The notes: generated by a model from the sequence alone, not told the origin. Counted from the first letter of the stretch, positions 17,449-27,218 are shown. The stretch: 64,000 bases of DNA from Colwellia sp. (GCA_020630795.1 JAHDIK010000002.1:1-64000); one strand, 5' to 3'. A program made the numbers and translations.

Positions 17449-19371
17449 ATGGGCAAAATAATTGGTATTGACCTAGGGACAACAAACTCATGTGTTGCTG
17501 TACTAGATGGCGACAACGTTCGTGTAATTGAAAATGCAGAAGGGGATCGTACAACTCCTTCAATTGTTGCTTATACAGAAGAAGGCGAAATTTTAGTAGG
17601 TCAACCTGCTAAGCGCCAATCAGTAACAAACCCTAAAAACACATTATTCGCAATTAAGCGTTTAATCGGTCGTCGCTTTGAAGATAAAGAAGTTCAACGT
17701 GACATCGACATTATGCCATTTGGTATTGTTAAAGCAGACAATGGTGATGCATGGGTTACGGCTCGTGATAAAAACATTGCTCCACCACAAGTTTCAGCTG
17801 AAGTTTTAAAGAAAATGAAAAAAACTGCAGAAGACTACTTAGGTGAAGAAGTGACTGAAGCTGTAATTACAGTTCCTGCATACTTTAACGATTCACAACG
17901 TCAAGCAACTAAAGATGCTGGTCGTATTGCTGGCTTAGATGTTAAGCGTATTATCAACGAACCAACGGCTGCTGCATTAGCATACGGTATGGACAAGCAG
18001 CAAGGCGACAAAGTTGTAGCTGTTTACGATTTAGGTGGTGGTACATTCGATATCTCAATCATCGAAATTGATGAAGTTGAAGGCGAGCACACATTTGAAG
18101 TACTTGCGACTAACGGTGACACTCACTTAGGTGGTGAAGATTTTGATAACCGTTTAATCAACTACCTAGTAGCTGAATTTAAGAAAGATCAAGGCATGGA
18201 TTTAACAACTGATCCATTAGCAATGCAACGTTTGAAAGAAGCTGCAGAAAAAGCAAAATGTGAGCTTTCTTCAGCACAACAAACAGATGTTAACTTACCT
18301 TACATCACGGCTGACGCGTCTGGTCCTAAGCACATGAACATCAAAGTTACTCGTGCTAAGTTAGAGTCTTTAGTTGAAGACATGGTTAAAGCAACACTTG
18401 AGCCGCTTAAACAAGCACTTCAAGATGCAGACCTTTCAGTAAGCGACGTAAACGATGTAATCTTGGTTGGTGGTCAAACACGTATGCCAATGGTTCAACA
18501 AGCGGTTACAGACTTCTTCGGTAAAGAGCCTCGTAAAGATGTAAACCCTGATGAAGCAGTAGCTTCAGGTGCTGCAGTTCAAGCTGGCGTACTTTCAGGT
18601 GACGTTACAGACGTTTTATTACTTGACGTAACTCCGTTATCGTTAGGTATTGAAACAATGGGTGGTGTGATGACTAAAGTTATCGACAAAAACACAACTA
18701 TCCCAACTAAACAATCACAAACGTTCTCTACAGCAGAAGACAACCAGTCAGCTGTAACAGTACATGTTGTTCAAGGTGAGCGTAAGCAAGCGTCTGCTAA
18801 TAAATCTTTAGGTCAATTTAACCTTGAAGGTATCGATGCAGCGCCACGTGGTACACCTCAAATTGAAGTTACATTCGATATTGATGCCGATGGTATCTTG
18901 CACGTAACTGCAAAAGATAAGAACACAGGTAAAGAGCAAAAAATCACGATTAAAGCGTCTTCTGGTTTGTCTGACGATGAAGTAGAACAAATGGTACGTG
19001 ATGCAGAAGCGAATGCTGATGAAGATAAAAAGTTTGAAGAGTTAGTTCAAACTCGTAACCAAGCTGACGGTATGGTTCACGCAACTCGCACTCAAATTAC
19101 TGAAGCGGGCGATGATTTACCAGCTGAAGATAAAGAGAAAATTGAAGCGGCATTAACTGAACTTGAAGAAGCAATTAAAGGCGATAGCAAAGAAGAAATC
19201 GATGCTAAGCAACAAGCTGCAATTGAAGCTTCAGCTAAGTTAATGGAAATTGCTCAAGCGAAAGCACAAGCTCAAGGCGGCGCGGCTCCAGAAGGTGCAG
19301 CACCGGAAGGCGCAGCTCCAGCTGATGATGTTGTAGATGCTGAGTTTGAAGAAGTAAAAGAAGATAAGTAA
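17449..19371 (+). CDS. dnaK: Chaperone DnaK (Hsp70)
   Basis: A 640-residue Hsp70. The ATPase domain starts [10 protein letters not shown] and contains the [13 protein letters not shown] and [13 protein letters not shown] motifs. The substrate-binding domain begins after [19 protein letters not shown], and the C-terminus is [21 protein letters not shown], with the conserved acidic EEVK-type tail and two EGAAP repeats. It folds proteins in the cytosol together with DnaJ and GrpE. A sigma-32-type promoter precedes it, and a GGAG-like site (CGGAGATCC) precedes the ATG. Confidence 0.98.
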   Translation: MGKIIGIDLGTTNSCVAVLDGDNVRVIENAEGDRTTPSIVAYTEEGEILVGQPAKRQSVTNPKNTLFAIKRLIGRRFEDKEVQRDIDIMPFGIVKADNGDAWVTARDKNIAPPQVSAEVLKKMKKTAEDYLGEEVTEAVITVPAYFNDSQRQATKDAGRIAGLDVKRIINEPTAAALAYGMDKQQGDKVVAVYDLGGGTFDISIIEIDEVEGEHTFEVLATNGDTHLGGEDFDNRLINYLVAEFKKDQGMDLTTDPLAMQRLKEAAEKAKCELSSAQQTDVNLPYITADASGPKHMNIKVTRAKLESLVEDMVKATLEPLKQALQDADLSVSDVNDVILVGGQTRMPMVQQAVTDFFGKEPRKDVNPDEAVASGAAVQAGVLSGDVTDVLLLDVTPLSLGIETMGGVMTKVIDKNTTIPTKQSQTFSTAEDNQSAVTVHVVQGERKQASANKSLGQFNLEGIDAAPRGTPQIEVTFDIDADGILHVTAKDKNTGKEQKITIKASSGLSDDEVEQMVRDAEANADEDKKFEELVQTRNQADGMVHATRTQITEAGDDLPAEDKEKIEAALTELEEAIKGDSKEEIDAKQQAAIEASAKLMEIAQAKAQAQGGAAPEGAAPEGAAPADDVVDAEFEEVKEDK

Positions 19372-19378
19372 CGAAAGT

Positions 19379-19404
19379 CAGTTATAGCTTAAAAGCTATA
19401 ACTG
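19379..19404. repeat. Perfect 12-base inverted repeat after dnaK
   Basis: Arms CAGTTATAGCTT and AAGCTATAACTG are separated by only two bases, starting 8 bases after the dnaK stop. No clear T-run follows. It probably forms a 3' stabilising or terminating hairpin in the dnaK mRNA. Confidence 0.65.
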
Positions 19405-19431
19405 CTTATTGTTAATATAGTTTTCTATATA

Positions 19432-19463
19432 AATAAAGCGTCGGTAATTATCGGCGCTTTATT
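19432..19463 (+). terminator. Terminator between dnaK and dnaJ
   Basis: AATAAAGCG (19432-19440) pairs with CGCTTTATT (19455-19463), with a further TCGG-type inner region. The A-rich left and T-rich right sides could make it work in both directions. The T-run is short. Confidence 0.5.
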
Positions 19464-19575
19464 CTGTTAAAAAGAACCAATTAATTCTAATTTGCTTGAT
19501 AGTATTTAGCACAAATACAAAGCCAAAATCGTTAAGCAAATTGGTATTCATTACATGTGAACAAAAGAAGTAACT

Positions 19576-20706
19576 ATGTCAAAACGCGATTATTATGAAG
19601 TACTTGGTCTGTCTAGAGATGCGACTGAACGAGAGATTAAAAAAGCTTATAAGCGATTAGCTATGAAGCTTCACCCTGACCGAAATCAAGGTGATAAAGA
19701 CAAGGAAGCTGAGTTTAAAGAAGTTAAAGAAGCTTACGAGATTCTTAACGACGATCAAAAGCGCGCTGCATACGATCAATATGGTCACGCAGCATTTGAA
19801 CAAGGCGGTCACGGTGGCGGCGGTGGATTCGGCGGTGGCGGATTCGGACAAGACTTTGGTGATATTTTTGGTGACATTTTTGGTGGTGGTCGTGGTGGCC
19901 GTCAGCAGCGTCAACAACGCGGTTCAGACTTACGTTACAACCTTGAACTAACGCTTGAAGAAGCGATTAAAGGTAAAACATTAGAAATAAAAGTACCTAC
20001 CTATGTAGCATGTGACCCATGTGACGGCAGCGGAGCTAAAAAAGGTTCTAGTGCTAAAACATGTTCAACGTGTCATGGTCATGGCCAAGTGCAAATGCGC
20101 CAAGGGTTATTTGCTGTTCAGCAAACTTGTCCAACGTGTAACGGTAAAGGAAAGGTTATTTCAGATCCTTGTACATCATGTCGCGGTCAAGGTCGTGTTC
20201 AGAAGAACAAAACGCTTTCTGTTAAAATTCCACCAGGAGTTGATACAGGCGATCGCATTCGTCTTTCAGGTGAAGGTGAAGCAGGCGAGCATGGGGCTCC
20301 AGCAGGCGACTTATATGTTCAAGCGAATGTTAAGCAACATAAGATTTTTGAACGTGATGAAAACGACTTATATTGTGAAATGCCGATTAGCTTCACAACC
20401 GCTGCATTAGGTGGCGAAATTCAAGTACCAACACTTGAAGGAAAAGTTAAGCTTAAAATACCTAAAGAAACACAAACAGGTAAAATGTTCCGCCTACGTG
20501 GCAAAGGTGTTAAGTCGGTTCGTAGCCATACAACGGGTGATTTAATGTGTAAAGTAGTGCTTGAAACTCCGGTAAACTTATCTGGTGACCAAGCGGACTT
20601 ATTACGCCAATTAGAAACGAAAGTGGGAACGAATAAGAAACATAGCCCGAAAGAGTCTGGTTTCTTTGATAGTGTTAAGAGTTTTATTGATGACTTAAAA
20701 AGTTAA
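19576..20706 (+). CDS. dnaJ: Chaperone DnaJ (Hsp40)
   Basis: A 376-residue type I Hsp40. It has a J-domain with the HPD motif (about residues 34-36), a Gly/Phe-rich linker (about 75-110), and four zinc-finger repeats in the 146-210 region ([42 protein letters not shown]). C-terminal substrate-binding domains follow. It stimulates the DnaK ATPase and delivers clients. It is located 204 bases after dnaK, with a strong terminator after it. Confidence 0.98.
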   Translation: MSKRDYYEVLGLSRDATEREIKKAYKRLAMKLHPDRNQGDKDKEAEFKEVKEAYEILNDDQKRAAYDQYGHAAFEQGGHGGGGGFGGGGFGQDFGDIFGDIFGGGRGGRQQRQQRGSDLRYNLELTLEEAIKGKTLEIKVPTYVACDPCDGSGAKKGSSAKTCSTCHGHGQVQMRQGLFAVQQTCPTCNGKGKVISDPCTSCRGQGRVQKNKTLSVKIPPGVDTGDRIRLSGEGEAGEHGAPAGDLYVQANVKQHKIFERDENDLYCEMPISFTTAALGGEIQVPTLEGKVKLKIPKETQTGKMFRLRGKGVKSVRSHTTGDLMCKVVLETPVNLSGDQADLLRQLETKVGTNKKHSPKESGFFDSVKSFIDDLKS

Positions 20707-20729
20707 TCGTTAAGCTTTTAAATGTGATA

Positions 20730-20768
20730 AAAAATCCCGCTTACTTGTAAAAGTAAGCGGGATTTTTA
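20730..20768. terminator. Strong bidirectional terminator after dnaJ
   Basis: A 16-base stem (20730-20745 with 20752-20767) has GC-rich CCCGCTTAC/GTAAGCGGG at its core, A-run on the left and T-run on the right. It can end dnaJ and the convergent minus-strand gene. Confidence 0.9.
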
Positions 20769-20834
20769 CGTTATAGCTATGTGATTTTTAAACGGTATTT
20801 AAACAACGGTTAAGAAATGTTAAGAATAATTAAG

Positions 20835-21755
20835 TTAAGCTTTGTCTTTAGATCTTGCATATTCTCTGTCTGACTTAATTACCGCTCGTATGCCAAGTAT
20901 TAAGATTAACCCCATAATGACAACTGTTGAATTACTTCCGCCGTGTACAATGATTTCTTCTACATATACTTGATCGTAGTCTGCACTTTCTAACGGAAGA
21001 TCATAAAGCGAGTTATTATCGTAAGAGCTGTAAGTCGCAACAATGTCTGAATATCCCACTTCGTAAATATCGATTAAAATATCGTAATGATTAGCAGCGT
21101 ACCCTTCAGTGAATGTTGTAATAACTTCATACGCGTCGTCATCACCATCTGCTTGAATAATAAAATCGTCCGTAGTGTAGTAATGAGTCCAATTCTCACC
21201 GTCTGTACTAATGTATAGTTCAGCATAAATCATACTTTCGCTAAAGCCACTTGGATTATATACATCAGCGTCAAATACAACACTAAATGTTCTATAGTAA
21301 CCATCGGCATCGTAATCGTCTTCTAAGTAAGTTACTGCATCATAAACAGAAAACTCAGGCGCATAATAACGTGGTGCATACGGTGAATAGCTTTTAGTAA
21401 TGCCATTTATTGCGTTGTTTTTTGTATGAGCGTTACTATTTAATACGATACTGCTTTTCTTGTTAGCAATTACTTCTTCGCGAGATTTATTTAATGCTTT
21501 ACCAATAACTTGGTCGCGAATAACATTATTTTTATGAGAATTAATTACATTTGTTCTGGTTGTGTCGCTGATACTTTTCGCAGTATTACCGTACGACACG
21601 GTTGATTGTGTTAATTCTTCAGCGACAGCGCCTTTTATTGAAAAACCAATAAAACCTAATACAACAAGTGATAGAACAACGCCTTTAAATGTATTTATTT
21701 TTTCTGTACGTTTAACTTTTTTATAAGTTTGATGAACTGTTGTTTTATTTTTCAT
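20835..21755 (-). CDS. Choice-of-anchor-H-like membrane protein
   Basis: A 306-residue envelope protein. The start is Met at 21755, nine bases after AAAGGA; an earlier in-frame ATG at 21764 abuts that site. An N-terminal hydrophobic segment ends in A-V-A. A Ser/Asn-rich linker leads to a domain at about 125-265 (DADGYYRTFSVVFDADVYNP, YAELYISTDGENWTHYYTTDDF, LPLESADYD) that resembles the choice-of-anchor H domain of Shewanella-type proteins. Near the C-terminus comes GGSNS, a hydrophobic helix and a basic tail, a GlyGly-CTERM-like sorting signal. Function is unknown. A PhoP-box-like repeat lies upstream, shared with the neighbouring two-component genes. Confidence 0.7.
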   Translation of the reverse strand: MKNKTTVHQTYKKVKRTEKINTFKGVVLSLVVLGFIGFSIKGAVAEELTQSTVSYGNTAKSISDTTRTNVINSHKNNVIRDQVIGKALNKSREEVIANKKSSIVLNSNAHTKNNAINGITKSYSPYAPRYYAPEFSVYDAVTYLEDDYDADGYYRTFSVVFDADVYNPSGFSESMIYAELYISTDGENWTHYYTTDDFIIQADGDDDAYEVITTFTEGYAANHYDILIDIYEVGYSDIVATYSSYDNNSLYDLPLESADYDQVYVEEIIVHGGSNSTVVIMGLILILGIRAVIKSDREYARSKDKA

Positions 21756-21844
21756 GATAAACATCCTTTAATAGCGTTTATGGATAAACTCATTCGTTAT
21801 GTCATGAGTGAAATTGTTTATGGTGCTATTAAAACGTAATTAAT

Positions 21845-21861
21845 CTGAACGGAACCTGAAC
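21845..21861 (-). promoter_or_regulatory. Direct-repeat regulator box 1 (GTTCAG-N5-GTTCAG)
   Basis: On the minus strand two perfect GTTCAG half-sites lie 11 bases apart, one helical turn. They are followed 11 bases later by TTTAAT, a -10-like hexamer, upstream of the choice-of-anchor-H-like gene. The geometry is that of PhoP/OmpR-family binding sites, where the repeat replaces the -35. Confidence 0.75.
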
Positions 21862-21914
21862 ATAATGTTCATTTTCAAAAAAATTTAGTGTGATTAAAGT
21901 AAACGCGTTATTGT

Positions 21915-21931
21915 GTTCAGCTAGTGTTCAG
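21915..21931 (+). promoter_or_regulatory. Direct-repeat regulator box 2 (GTTCAG-N5-GTTCAG)
   Basis: Two perfect GTTCAG half-sites 11 bases apart, with TAATAT starting 11 bases after the second half-site (21943-21948) as -10. The site points toward the PepSY-like gene and response-regulator operon, which suggests autoregulation. The 346-base region 21756-22101 holds only this box and box 1. Confidence 0.75.
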
Positions 21932-22101
21932 TTAACGTGTATTAATATATACAATAGGTAAGCTTTAGTTTATTTACCCAGAGCAATCTTTTAAACTGAT
22001 TAGCTGATAGCTTGTTAAAAATTATCTTAGTTAAAGGCTAAAGCAATAGGGCATTCCCTTAATTTACCTGCTTATTTTCTGTATAAATGTAGAGGTGTTA
22101 C

Positions 22102-22401
22102 ATGAAAAATACATTCTTAATTTTCCTAACGTGTTTTCTGTTCGTGTCTTTTTCGACGTTAACTCATGCTAACTATACCTACGGAGCAATGGCTGACGCA
22201 AAGGCTGCTAAGCAACGAAAGCCTTTGAAAGTAAGCAACTCTAGTCAAGCGGCCAAAATTGTTAAAAACCGAACAGGCGGTAAAGTGCTAAAGGTACAAA
22301 ACAGTGGTAAGTCTGGCTATAAAGTTAAAGTAATGAAAAAAAGTGGTCATATTGTTTCCCTTAAAGTTGATGCTAAGTCAGGGAAAATTAAAGGGAAATA
22401 A
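22102..22401 (+). CDS. Small exported PepSY-like protein
   Basis: A 99-residue protein with a signal peptide (MKNTFLIFLTCFLFVSF..., cleavage near THA, about residue 23). The basic mature region has AAKIVKNRTGGKVLKVQNSGKSGYKVKV followed by GHIVSLKVDAKSGKIKGK. This pattern, a helix then strands ending in DAKSGKI, matches a PepSY-like domain. Such proteins often sit next to two-component systems and may modulate a sensor or a protease in the periplasm. Its stop is two bases before the response regulator start, so they are coupled. GAGG precedes the ATG. Confidence 0.75.
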   Translation: MKNTFLIFLTCFLFVSFSTLTHANYTYGAMADAKAAKQRKPLKVSNSSQAAKIVKNRTGGKVLKVQNSGKSGYKVKVMKKSGHIVSLKVDAKSGKIKGK

Positions 22402-22403
22402 TA

Positions 22404-23075
22404 ATGAGGTTATTGTTAATTGAAGACGACCAAACACTACAAAACCATTTAAAAGAACAACTAGAGCAAGAAAAATATTCAGTCGACGTTGCGAGCGACG
22501 GCGAGTCAGGTTTGTTTCAGGGAATGGAATATCCATATGATGCAGCCATTGTAGACGTAGGCTTACCAAAAATTGACGGCATTAGTGTAATCAAAGCACT
22601 GCGCGAGAAAAACTTCACCTTTCCTATTATTATTTTAACGGCTAGAGACAGTTGGCAAGACAAAGTTGCTGGTTTAGATGCAGGCGCAGACGACTATTTA
22701 ACGAAACCTTTCCATCCGGAAGAGCTTATTGCTCGGTTAAACGCATTAATTAGACGTTCTGCCGGACAGGCAAGCCCTGTAATTGAAAACGGACCATTAA
22801 CCATTAATACAAAAAGTATGCTGGTAGAGGTTAATCAAGAGTCTATTAGTTTAAGTAGTTATGAATACAAATTGCTTGAATACTTAATGCTACATATAAA
22901 CGAAGTTAAATCTAAATCTGTGCTAACAGAACATATTTACGATCAAGATTTTGATTTAGACTCAAATGTTATTGAAGTATTTATCAGACGATTACGTAAG
23001 AAGCTTGATCCTGAAAGTAAATACAACTTTATTGAAACCTTACGTGGTCAAGGATACAAACTCAAAGCGTTTTAA
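22404..23075 (+). CDS. OmpR/PhoP-family response regulator
   Basis: A 223-residue response regulator. The receiver domain has the acidic pair in IEDDQ, phospho-acceptor Asp51 in AAIVDVGLP and the conserved Lys in YLTKPF. The C-terminal winged helix (about 130-222) ends VIEVFIRRLRKKLD...FIETLRGQGYKL, typical of OmpR-type DNA binding. PhoP, QseB and PmrA are the nearest well-known types. The expected partner kinase is encoded at 24148. GTTCAG direct repeats before three local transcription units are the likely binding sites. Confidence 0.95.
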   Translation: MRLLLIEDDQTLQNHLKEQLEQEKYSVDVASDGESGLFQGMEYPYDAAIVDVGLPKIDGISVIKALREKNFTFPIIILTARDSWQDKVAGLDAGADDYLTKPFHPEELIARLNALIRRSAGQASPVIENGPLTINTKSMLVEVNQESISLSSYEYKLLEYLMLHINEVKSKSVLTEHIYDQDFDLDSNVIEVFIRRLRKKLDPESKYNFIETLRGQGYKLKAF

Positions 23076-23122
23076 TTTGAGTAACGCTATTTAATAAACG
23101 TTAAAAGTACTAAAGGTAAAGC

Positions 23123-24142
23123 ATGAAAATAGCAGTTATCGGCGCAACGGGTATGATTGGCCACCATACTGCTATTGCAGTTGTTAACAGAGGACATGAA
23201 CTGATTATTGTTCATAGAGCGTCGTCTGATATAAGCAAGTTACACCACCTTCCATTTATGTCAGTTGTTGCAGATTTAGACGATGAACAAGCTATGTTTG
23301 ACGCTTTTTCTAATGTTGATGCCGTTATTAATTGCGCCGCACCTTATCCAACCGAACCTAAACCATGGCAAGAAGAAGTTCAAAGTGCGCTTAGCAAAAT
23401 GGATAAATTTTATAACGCCTGTAACCAACAACATATTAAAAAAGTTGTTTATTTAGGTGCTGCAATTGCTCTTCCCATACATCCACAAGGTAAGGAGGGA
23501 ACTGAAGAATTAAGTTACCTAAATGCTCCACGAGATAAAAATCCTTACTTACAATCAAAGTGGGCAATGGACAAACAAGCCCAAGACAAGGCTAAAGCAG
23601 GAATGCCTGTAGTTATTGGTATTCCGTCTATGACATTTGGAGAGTTTGATTACGGCCCGTCAACAGGGCAATTACTTGTTGGTGTGGCTAATCAATCAAT
23701 CCCTGGATACGTCAATGGTAAGCGCAATGTTATTTATGGTGGAGACGCAGGCGTAGGATTAGTACTTGCGTGTGAAAAAGGGCGCTCCGGAGAGCGTTAT
23801 TTGTTTACAGGGCAAAATATTACCATGCAACAGCTTGTTAGCTTAATGGTAAAAACTACGTCAGCACCACCGTTAAAAGCAATACCGCTTTTTGTAGCGA
23901 AAATTGTATCGCGGATTCAAACGTTGAAATATAAATACGGAAAAGGTGAACAACCAAAAATTAGTGATACTGCAATTGCGGTAATGTCGTCAGGGCAATA
24001 TTTAGACGGCAGTAAAGCTGAAAAAGAACTTGGGTTTAAAGCGACTCAGAATATTGAAGAAACCATTGCGAACGCATATAGCTGGTTTAAAAAAGTGGGG
24101 TATATTAGCCATAAAACGTCTCAAAGTGATTCATCGAGTTAA
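23123..24142 (+). CDS. NAD-dependent epimerase/dehydratase-like protein
   Basis: A 339-residue extended short-chain dehydrogenase. The Rossmann fingerprint GATGMIGHHTA is at residues 7-17 and an INCAAPY motif at about 73. An active-site region at about 135-150 (YLQSKWAMDKQA) retains the Lys but lacks a clear YxxxK tyrosine pattern (S-K), so catalysis may be atypical. The substrate is unknown; nucleotide-sugar, sterol-like and flavonol-like reductases share this fold. It lies between response regulator and kinase genes, with 47 bases before and 5 bases after, so it probably belongs to the same operon. Confidence 0.8.
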   Translation: MKIAVIGATGMIGHHTAIAVVNRGHELIIVHRASSDISKLHHLPFMSVVADLDDEQAMFDAFSNVDAVINCAAPYPTEPKPWQEEVQSALSKMDKFYNACNQQHIKKVVYLGAAIALPIHPQGKEGTEELSYLNAPRDKNPYLQSKWAMDKQAQDKAKAGMPVVIGIPSMTFGEFDYGPSTGQLLVGVANQSIPGYVNGKRNVIYGGDAGVGLVLACEKGRSGERYLFTGQNITMQQLVSLMVKTTSAPPLKAIPLFVAKIVSRIQTLKYKYGKGEQPKISDTAIAVMSSGQYLDGSKAEKELGFKATQNIEETIANAYSWFKKVGYISHKTSQSDSSS

Positions 24143-24147
24143 TTATT

Positions 24148-25539
24148 GTGAATGTAATTAAATCAATAATAACGCTTAAATACTTTAAATCGCAGTCGTT
24201 AAAAGCTCGATTAATGGTGAGTGCGTTAGCGATGATTATCGTTATGCTTCCTATTATTGGGTTAACACTGAGTAACGCATTTTCAGAACAACTTCAAAGT
24301 GCTTTAAAAAATGAGCTTAGAGCTTATAGCTACTCAATTTTCTCGGTAGCAGAAGTAGAAGAAAAAGAATTGATCATGCCAGAGCAATTACTGGAAAATC
24401 AATTTAACGTCATTCAATCTGGGTTATACGCCAAAGCAGTTAGCTACTCAATGAGCGAAGCGGAGCGAAGAAAAAAAGCGTTAATGTTATGGCGTTCTCA
24501 CTCACTTATTGGTGTATCAACACCTAATGTTTTACCTACGCCAAATATTGGTGATTCTCAGTTTAATGAAATGTTGATTGAGAACGAAATTCACATGGTG
24601 TACAGCATCACGGTAAGTTTTGGTGAAGAAGAACAATCGTTTCCGTTAACCTTGCATATTTTTAAAAACCAAACTGAGTTTTTGGCGATTACCAGTGAGT
24701 TTAAACAACAGCTATGGACGTGGTTAACGATTCTCATCATCGTATTTATTGTGGTGCAAATTATATGGTTACAGTGGACGTTAAAACCGCTTAATACCTT
24801 AACTAACGAGCTAGAGAATGTAGAACAGGGTAATCAAAATAGTTTAGTGCATACTTATCCTGAAGAGCTAGAACAAGTCACCACGCAACTAAATACCCTA
24901 TTAAGCACCGAACAAAATCAACGTAAACGATATAGAAATGCTTTGTCTGATCTAGCTCATAGCCTTAAAACGCCATTGGCAATTATTCAGAGCCAAAAAT
25001 CATTAACTGCAGAAACGAGTGAGCAAGTAACCGCTATTAGCCAAATGGTAGAGCACCAGTTAAAAAAGGCACAAAGTGCAGGCGAGTCTGCTTGGCATTT
25101 AGGTGTACCAGTGGAAACGACGGCTAATAAACTTATTAATACGTTAACCAAAATTTATAGAGACAAAGCAGTCAATATAACGTCAACCATTCAAAATAAA
25201 GCCATTTTTAAAGGCGATGAAGCTGATTTAATGGAAATACTTGGCAACTTATTGGACAACGCCTGTAAAGCGGCTAAATCTCGCGTTGAATTAGACGTAA
25301 GCTTTAACCCTCATTGTTTACGGTTTACGGTTGCTGATGATGGTAAAGGTATTGATGAATCTCAAAAAAATGAAATTTTAAAGCGTGGAACGAGAGCTGA
25401 TACTTATGAAAAAGGGCATGGTATTGGTTTGGCAATCGTGAGAGATTTGGTCACAAGTTACAACGGTGAAATTAATATTCAGAAATCGCCTAGCCTTGGT
25501 GGGGCGCTTTTTATCTTAACTTTTCATCTTAATAAGTAA
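24148..25539 (+). CDS. PhoQ-like sensor histidine kinase
   Basis: A 463-residue membrane kinase with a GTG start five bases after the previous stop. Two membrane helices (about 21-43 and 188-210) flank a periplasmic sensor domain with many acidic residues. HAMP-like and HisKA regions follow, with the phospho-acceptor His in DLAHSLKTPL (about 271). ATP-binding boxes are LLDNACKAA (N), VADDGKGID (G1) and KGHGIGLAIV (G2). The length and the LAHSLKTPL motif resemble PhoQ. It should phosphorylate the response regulator at 22404. The signal is unknown; divalent cations or cationic peptides are possible by analogy. Confidence 0.93.
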   Translation: MNVIKSIITLKYFKSQSLKARLMVSALAMIIVMLPIIGLTLSNAFSEQLQSALKNELRAYSYSIFSVAEVEEKELIMPEQLLENQFNVIQSGLYAKAVSYSMSEAERRKKALMLWRSHSLIGVSTPNVLPTPNIGDSQFNEMLIENEIHMVYSITVSFGEEEQSFPLTLHIFKNQTEFLAITSEFKQQLWTWLTILIIVFIVVQIIWLQWTLKPLNTLTNELENVEQGNQNSLVHTYPEELEQVTTQLNTLLSTEQNQRKRYRNALSDLAHSLKTPLAIIQSQKSLTAETSEQVTAISQMVEHQLKKAQSAGESAWHLGVPVETTANKLINTLTKIYRDKAVNITSTIQNKAIFKGDEADLMEILGNLLDNACKAAKSRVELDVSFNPHCLRFTVADDGKGIDESQKNEILKRGTRADTYEKGHGIGLAIVRDLVTSYNGEINIQKSPSLGGALFILTFHLNK

Positions 25540-25551
25540 CCTGAATAATAT

Positions 25552-25585
25552 GTTCAGCTAACGTTCAGTTTACTTTTTGTATGAT
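25552..25585 (+). promoter_or_regulatory. Direct-repeat regulator box 3 with -10
   Basis: GTTCAG at 25552-25557 and again at 25563-25568, 11 bases apart, followed after 11 bases by TATGAT (25580-25585). Spacing and half-sites are the same as in boxes 1 and 2. It drives the DUF3300 gene. Confidence 0.75.
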
Positions 25586-25621
25586 AACGTTCGTAATGTA
25601 TCAACCCAAAAGGATGACATC

Positions 25622-27031
25622 ATGAAAAGACTATTGTTATGCATCAGTTTACTTTTAACGTTAACGATTTATTCGGTAAACGCAAAAGAAACATTCAACG
25701 AGTCTGAATTCTCTCAAGCTCAATTGGCTCAAATGTTAGCGCCAATTGCACTTTATCCAGATAGCTTATTAACGCACATTTTAATTGCGTCTACTTATCC
25801 TATTGAGGTCGTAGAAGCGGAGCGTTGGGTCAGCAAAAACTCTACGTTGTCGGCAGAGCGAATGAGTAAAAAGCTCGAAAACAAAGATTGGGAGCCCTCA
25901 GTAAAAGCGCTAGTGATGTTTCCTAAGGTATTAGAGCGTTTAAGCGAAGATTTGAGTTGGACTCAGCAATTAGGTGATGCGTTCTTACAAGATGAAGAGA
26001 TCGTGTTACAAGTTATTCAAGATCTACGTTACCAAGCTCAAGAGGCTGGTAATTTAGACAAAATGGAAAACGTTAAAATAACGCGTGAGAAAAAGAATAT
26101 TATTATACAGCCAGTGCAAAAAGAGGTTGTTTATGTGCCTTATTACGACACTCGTCACGTATATGGTGATTGGCATTGGTTGATGAATCCACCTATTCAT
26201 TGGGATTGGGGACACCACGTAAGTTGGTCTCATCGTAATCCGTTTAGATGGCATTCAGGTATTCATATTTCGTTTAACTACTTTTTTAGCGCGTTTCATT
26301 GGCACAATCGTCATGTAGTGGTTGTTGACCACCGAAACACGCGTAAATACCGCTCTAAAAAGCATATTGTGCGAGGTGGTTACGCTAACCGTTGGGTACA
26401 CAAGCCGCAACATAGACGTGGCGTTACATACCGAAGTGAACGAGTAAATAAACGCTTTAAAAGCCACCGTCCTGTTGTGCGCAAAACGGTAGCTAAACAA
26501 CATGTGGGACCAAAGCTGTATTCTCACAAAAAAGACTACAGACCAGTTAAACCGAAGGTAAAGCATCATAATAAGCTTCATAAAAACTTAGCTAAACATG
26601 AAAATAAGTTGCCTAAGCATGAGGTTTTACAGCGTAAGTTTAAAACACACAATAAGCCAACCAAGCATGTTAATACGCATAAACACACGAAAGTGAATAA
26701 AGCGATTAACAACAAACAAACGGTTCGCGATAGAAAAGAGCTTGTTCAACATAAAGCGTTACAACACAAACGTCATGTAAACAATAAGCCGAGTATTAAT
26801 ACACAGCACAGAACAGAAAAACCAAGGTTTAATCAAAGTCGTTCTGTACAGCAAACGCCAAAATACACTCAGCCAAAACGAGAGTATTCAAAGCCAAGCT
26901 ACACTAAGCCACAAACTAAACCGCAACGTAGTGTGCAAAGAACTAGTCAGCGCAACAGTAACTACAATAAACCTGTTCGTCAGTCGCATTCAGGCGCTAG
27001 GCATTCAGAAAAACGTCGCGAGAGGCATTAA
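25622..27031 (+). CDS. DUF3300 protein with long basic tail
   Basis: A 469-residue exported protein starting at ATG 25622 behind AAGGA. The signal peptide ends near VNA (about residue 21). Residues about 28-225 match DUF3300, with QMLAPIALYPDSLLTHILIASTYPIEVVEAERW and the Trp/His-rich WHWLMNPPIHWDWGHH stretch. From about residue 240 to the end it is very rich in His, Lys, Arg, Gln and Asn, with many HK and KP pairs. The function of the family is unknown. The tail could bind metal ions or polyanions. It is probably controlled by the PhoPQ-like system through the upstream box. Confidence 0.85.
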   Translation: MKRLLLCISLLLTLTIYSVNAKETFNESEFSQAQLAQMLAPIALYPDSLLTHILIASTYPIEVVEAERWVSKNSTLSAERMSKKLENKDWEPSVKALVMFPKVLERLSEDLSWTQQLGDAFLQDEEIVLQVIQDLRYQAQEAGNLDKMENVKITREKKNIIIQPVQKEVVYVPYYDTRHVYGDWHWLMNPPIHWDWGHHVSWSHRNPFRWHSGIHISFNYFFSAFHWHNRHVVVVDHRNTRKYRSKKHIVRGGYANRWVHKPQHRRGVTYRSERVNKRFKSHRPVVRKTVAKQHVGPKLYSHKKDYRPVKPKVKHHNKLHKNLAKHENKLPKHEVLQRKFKTHNKPTKHVNTHKHTKVNKAINNKQTVRDRKELVQHKALQHKRHVNNKPSINTQHRTEKPRFNQSRSVQQTPKYTQPKREYSKPSYTKPQTKPQRSVQRTSQRNSNYNKPVRQSHSGARHSEKRRERH

Positions 27032-27116
27032 TATAAGGCCACTTAAACGTTAAACGATAGTTACAATACGTTTGTAATGGCTAAACCAAATTCAAATAGT
27101 TGCTTTTGAATGAATC

Positions 27117-27150
27117 AAAGCCCGAAAAGGTAAAACTTTTCGGGCTTTTT
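27117..27150. terminator. Terminator between convergent genes
   Basis: A 12-base stem AAGCCCGAAAAG/CTTTTCGGGCTT is followed by TTT. It lies between the DUF3300 gene and the convergent Lrp-family gene and can serve both. Confidence 0.85.
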
Positions 27151-27218
27151 ATTTCTATAGCAATGTATTCTGATAAGGGGAATACGAGGAACGAAATGAA
27201 TAAAGTGTTATGTTGTGT

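Noticed and set aside
20012-20410. Open frame of 132 codons inside dnaJ
   Set aside because: It overlaps the conserved zinc-finger and substrate-binding region of dnaJ in another frame and has no family features.
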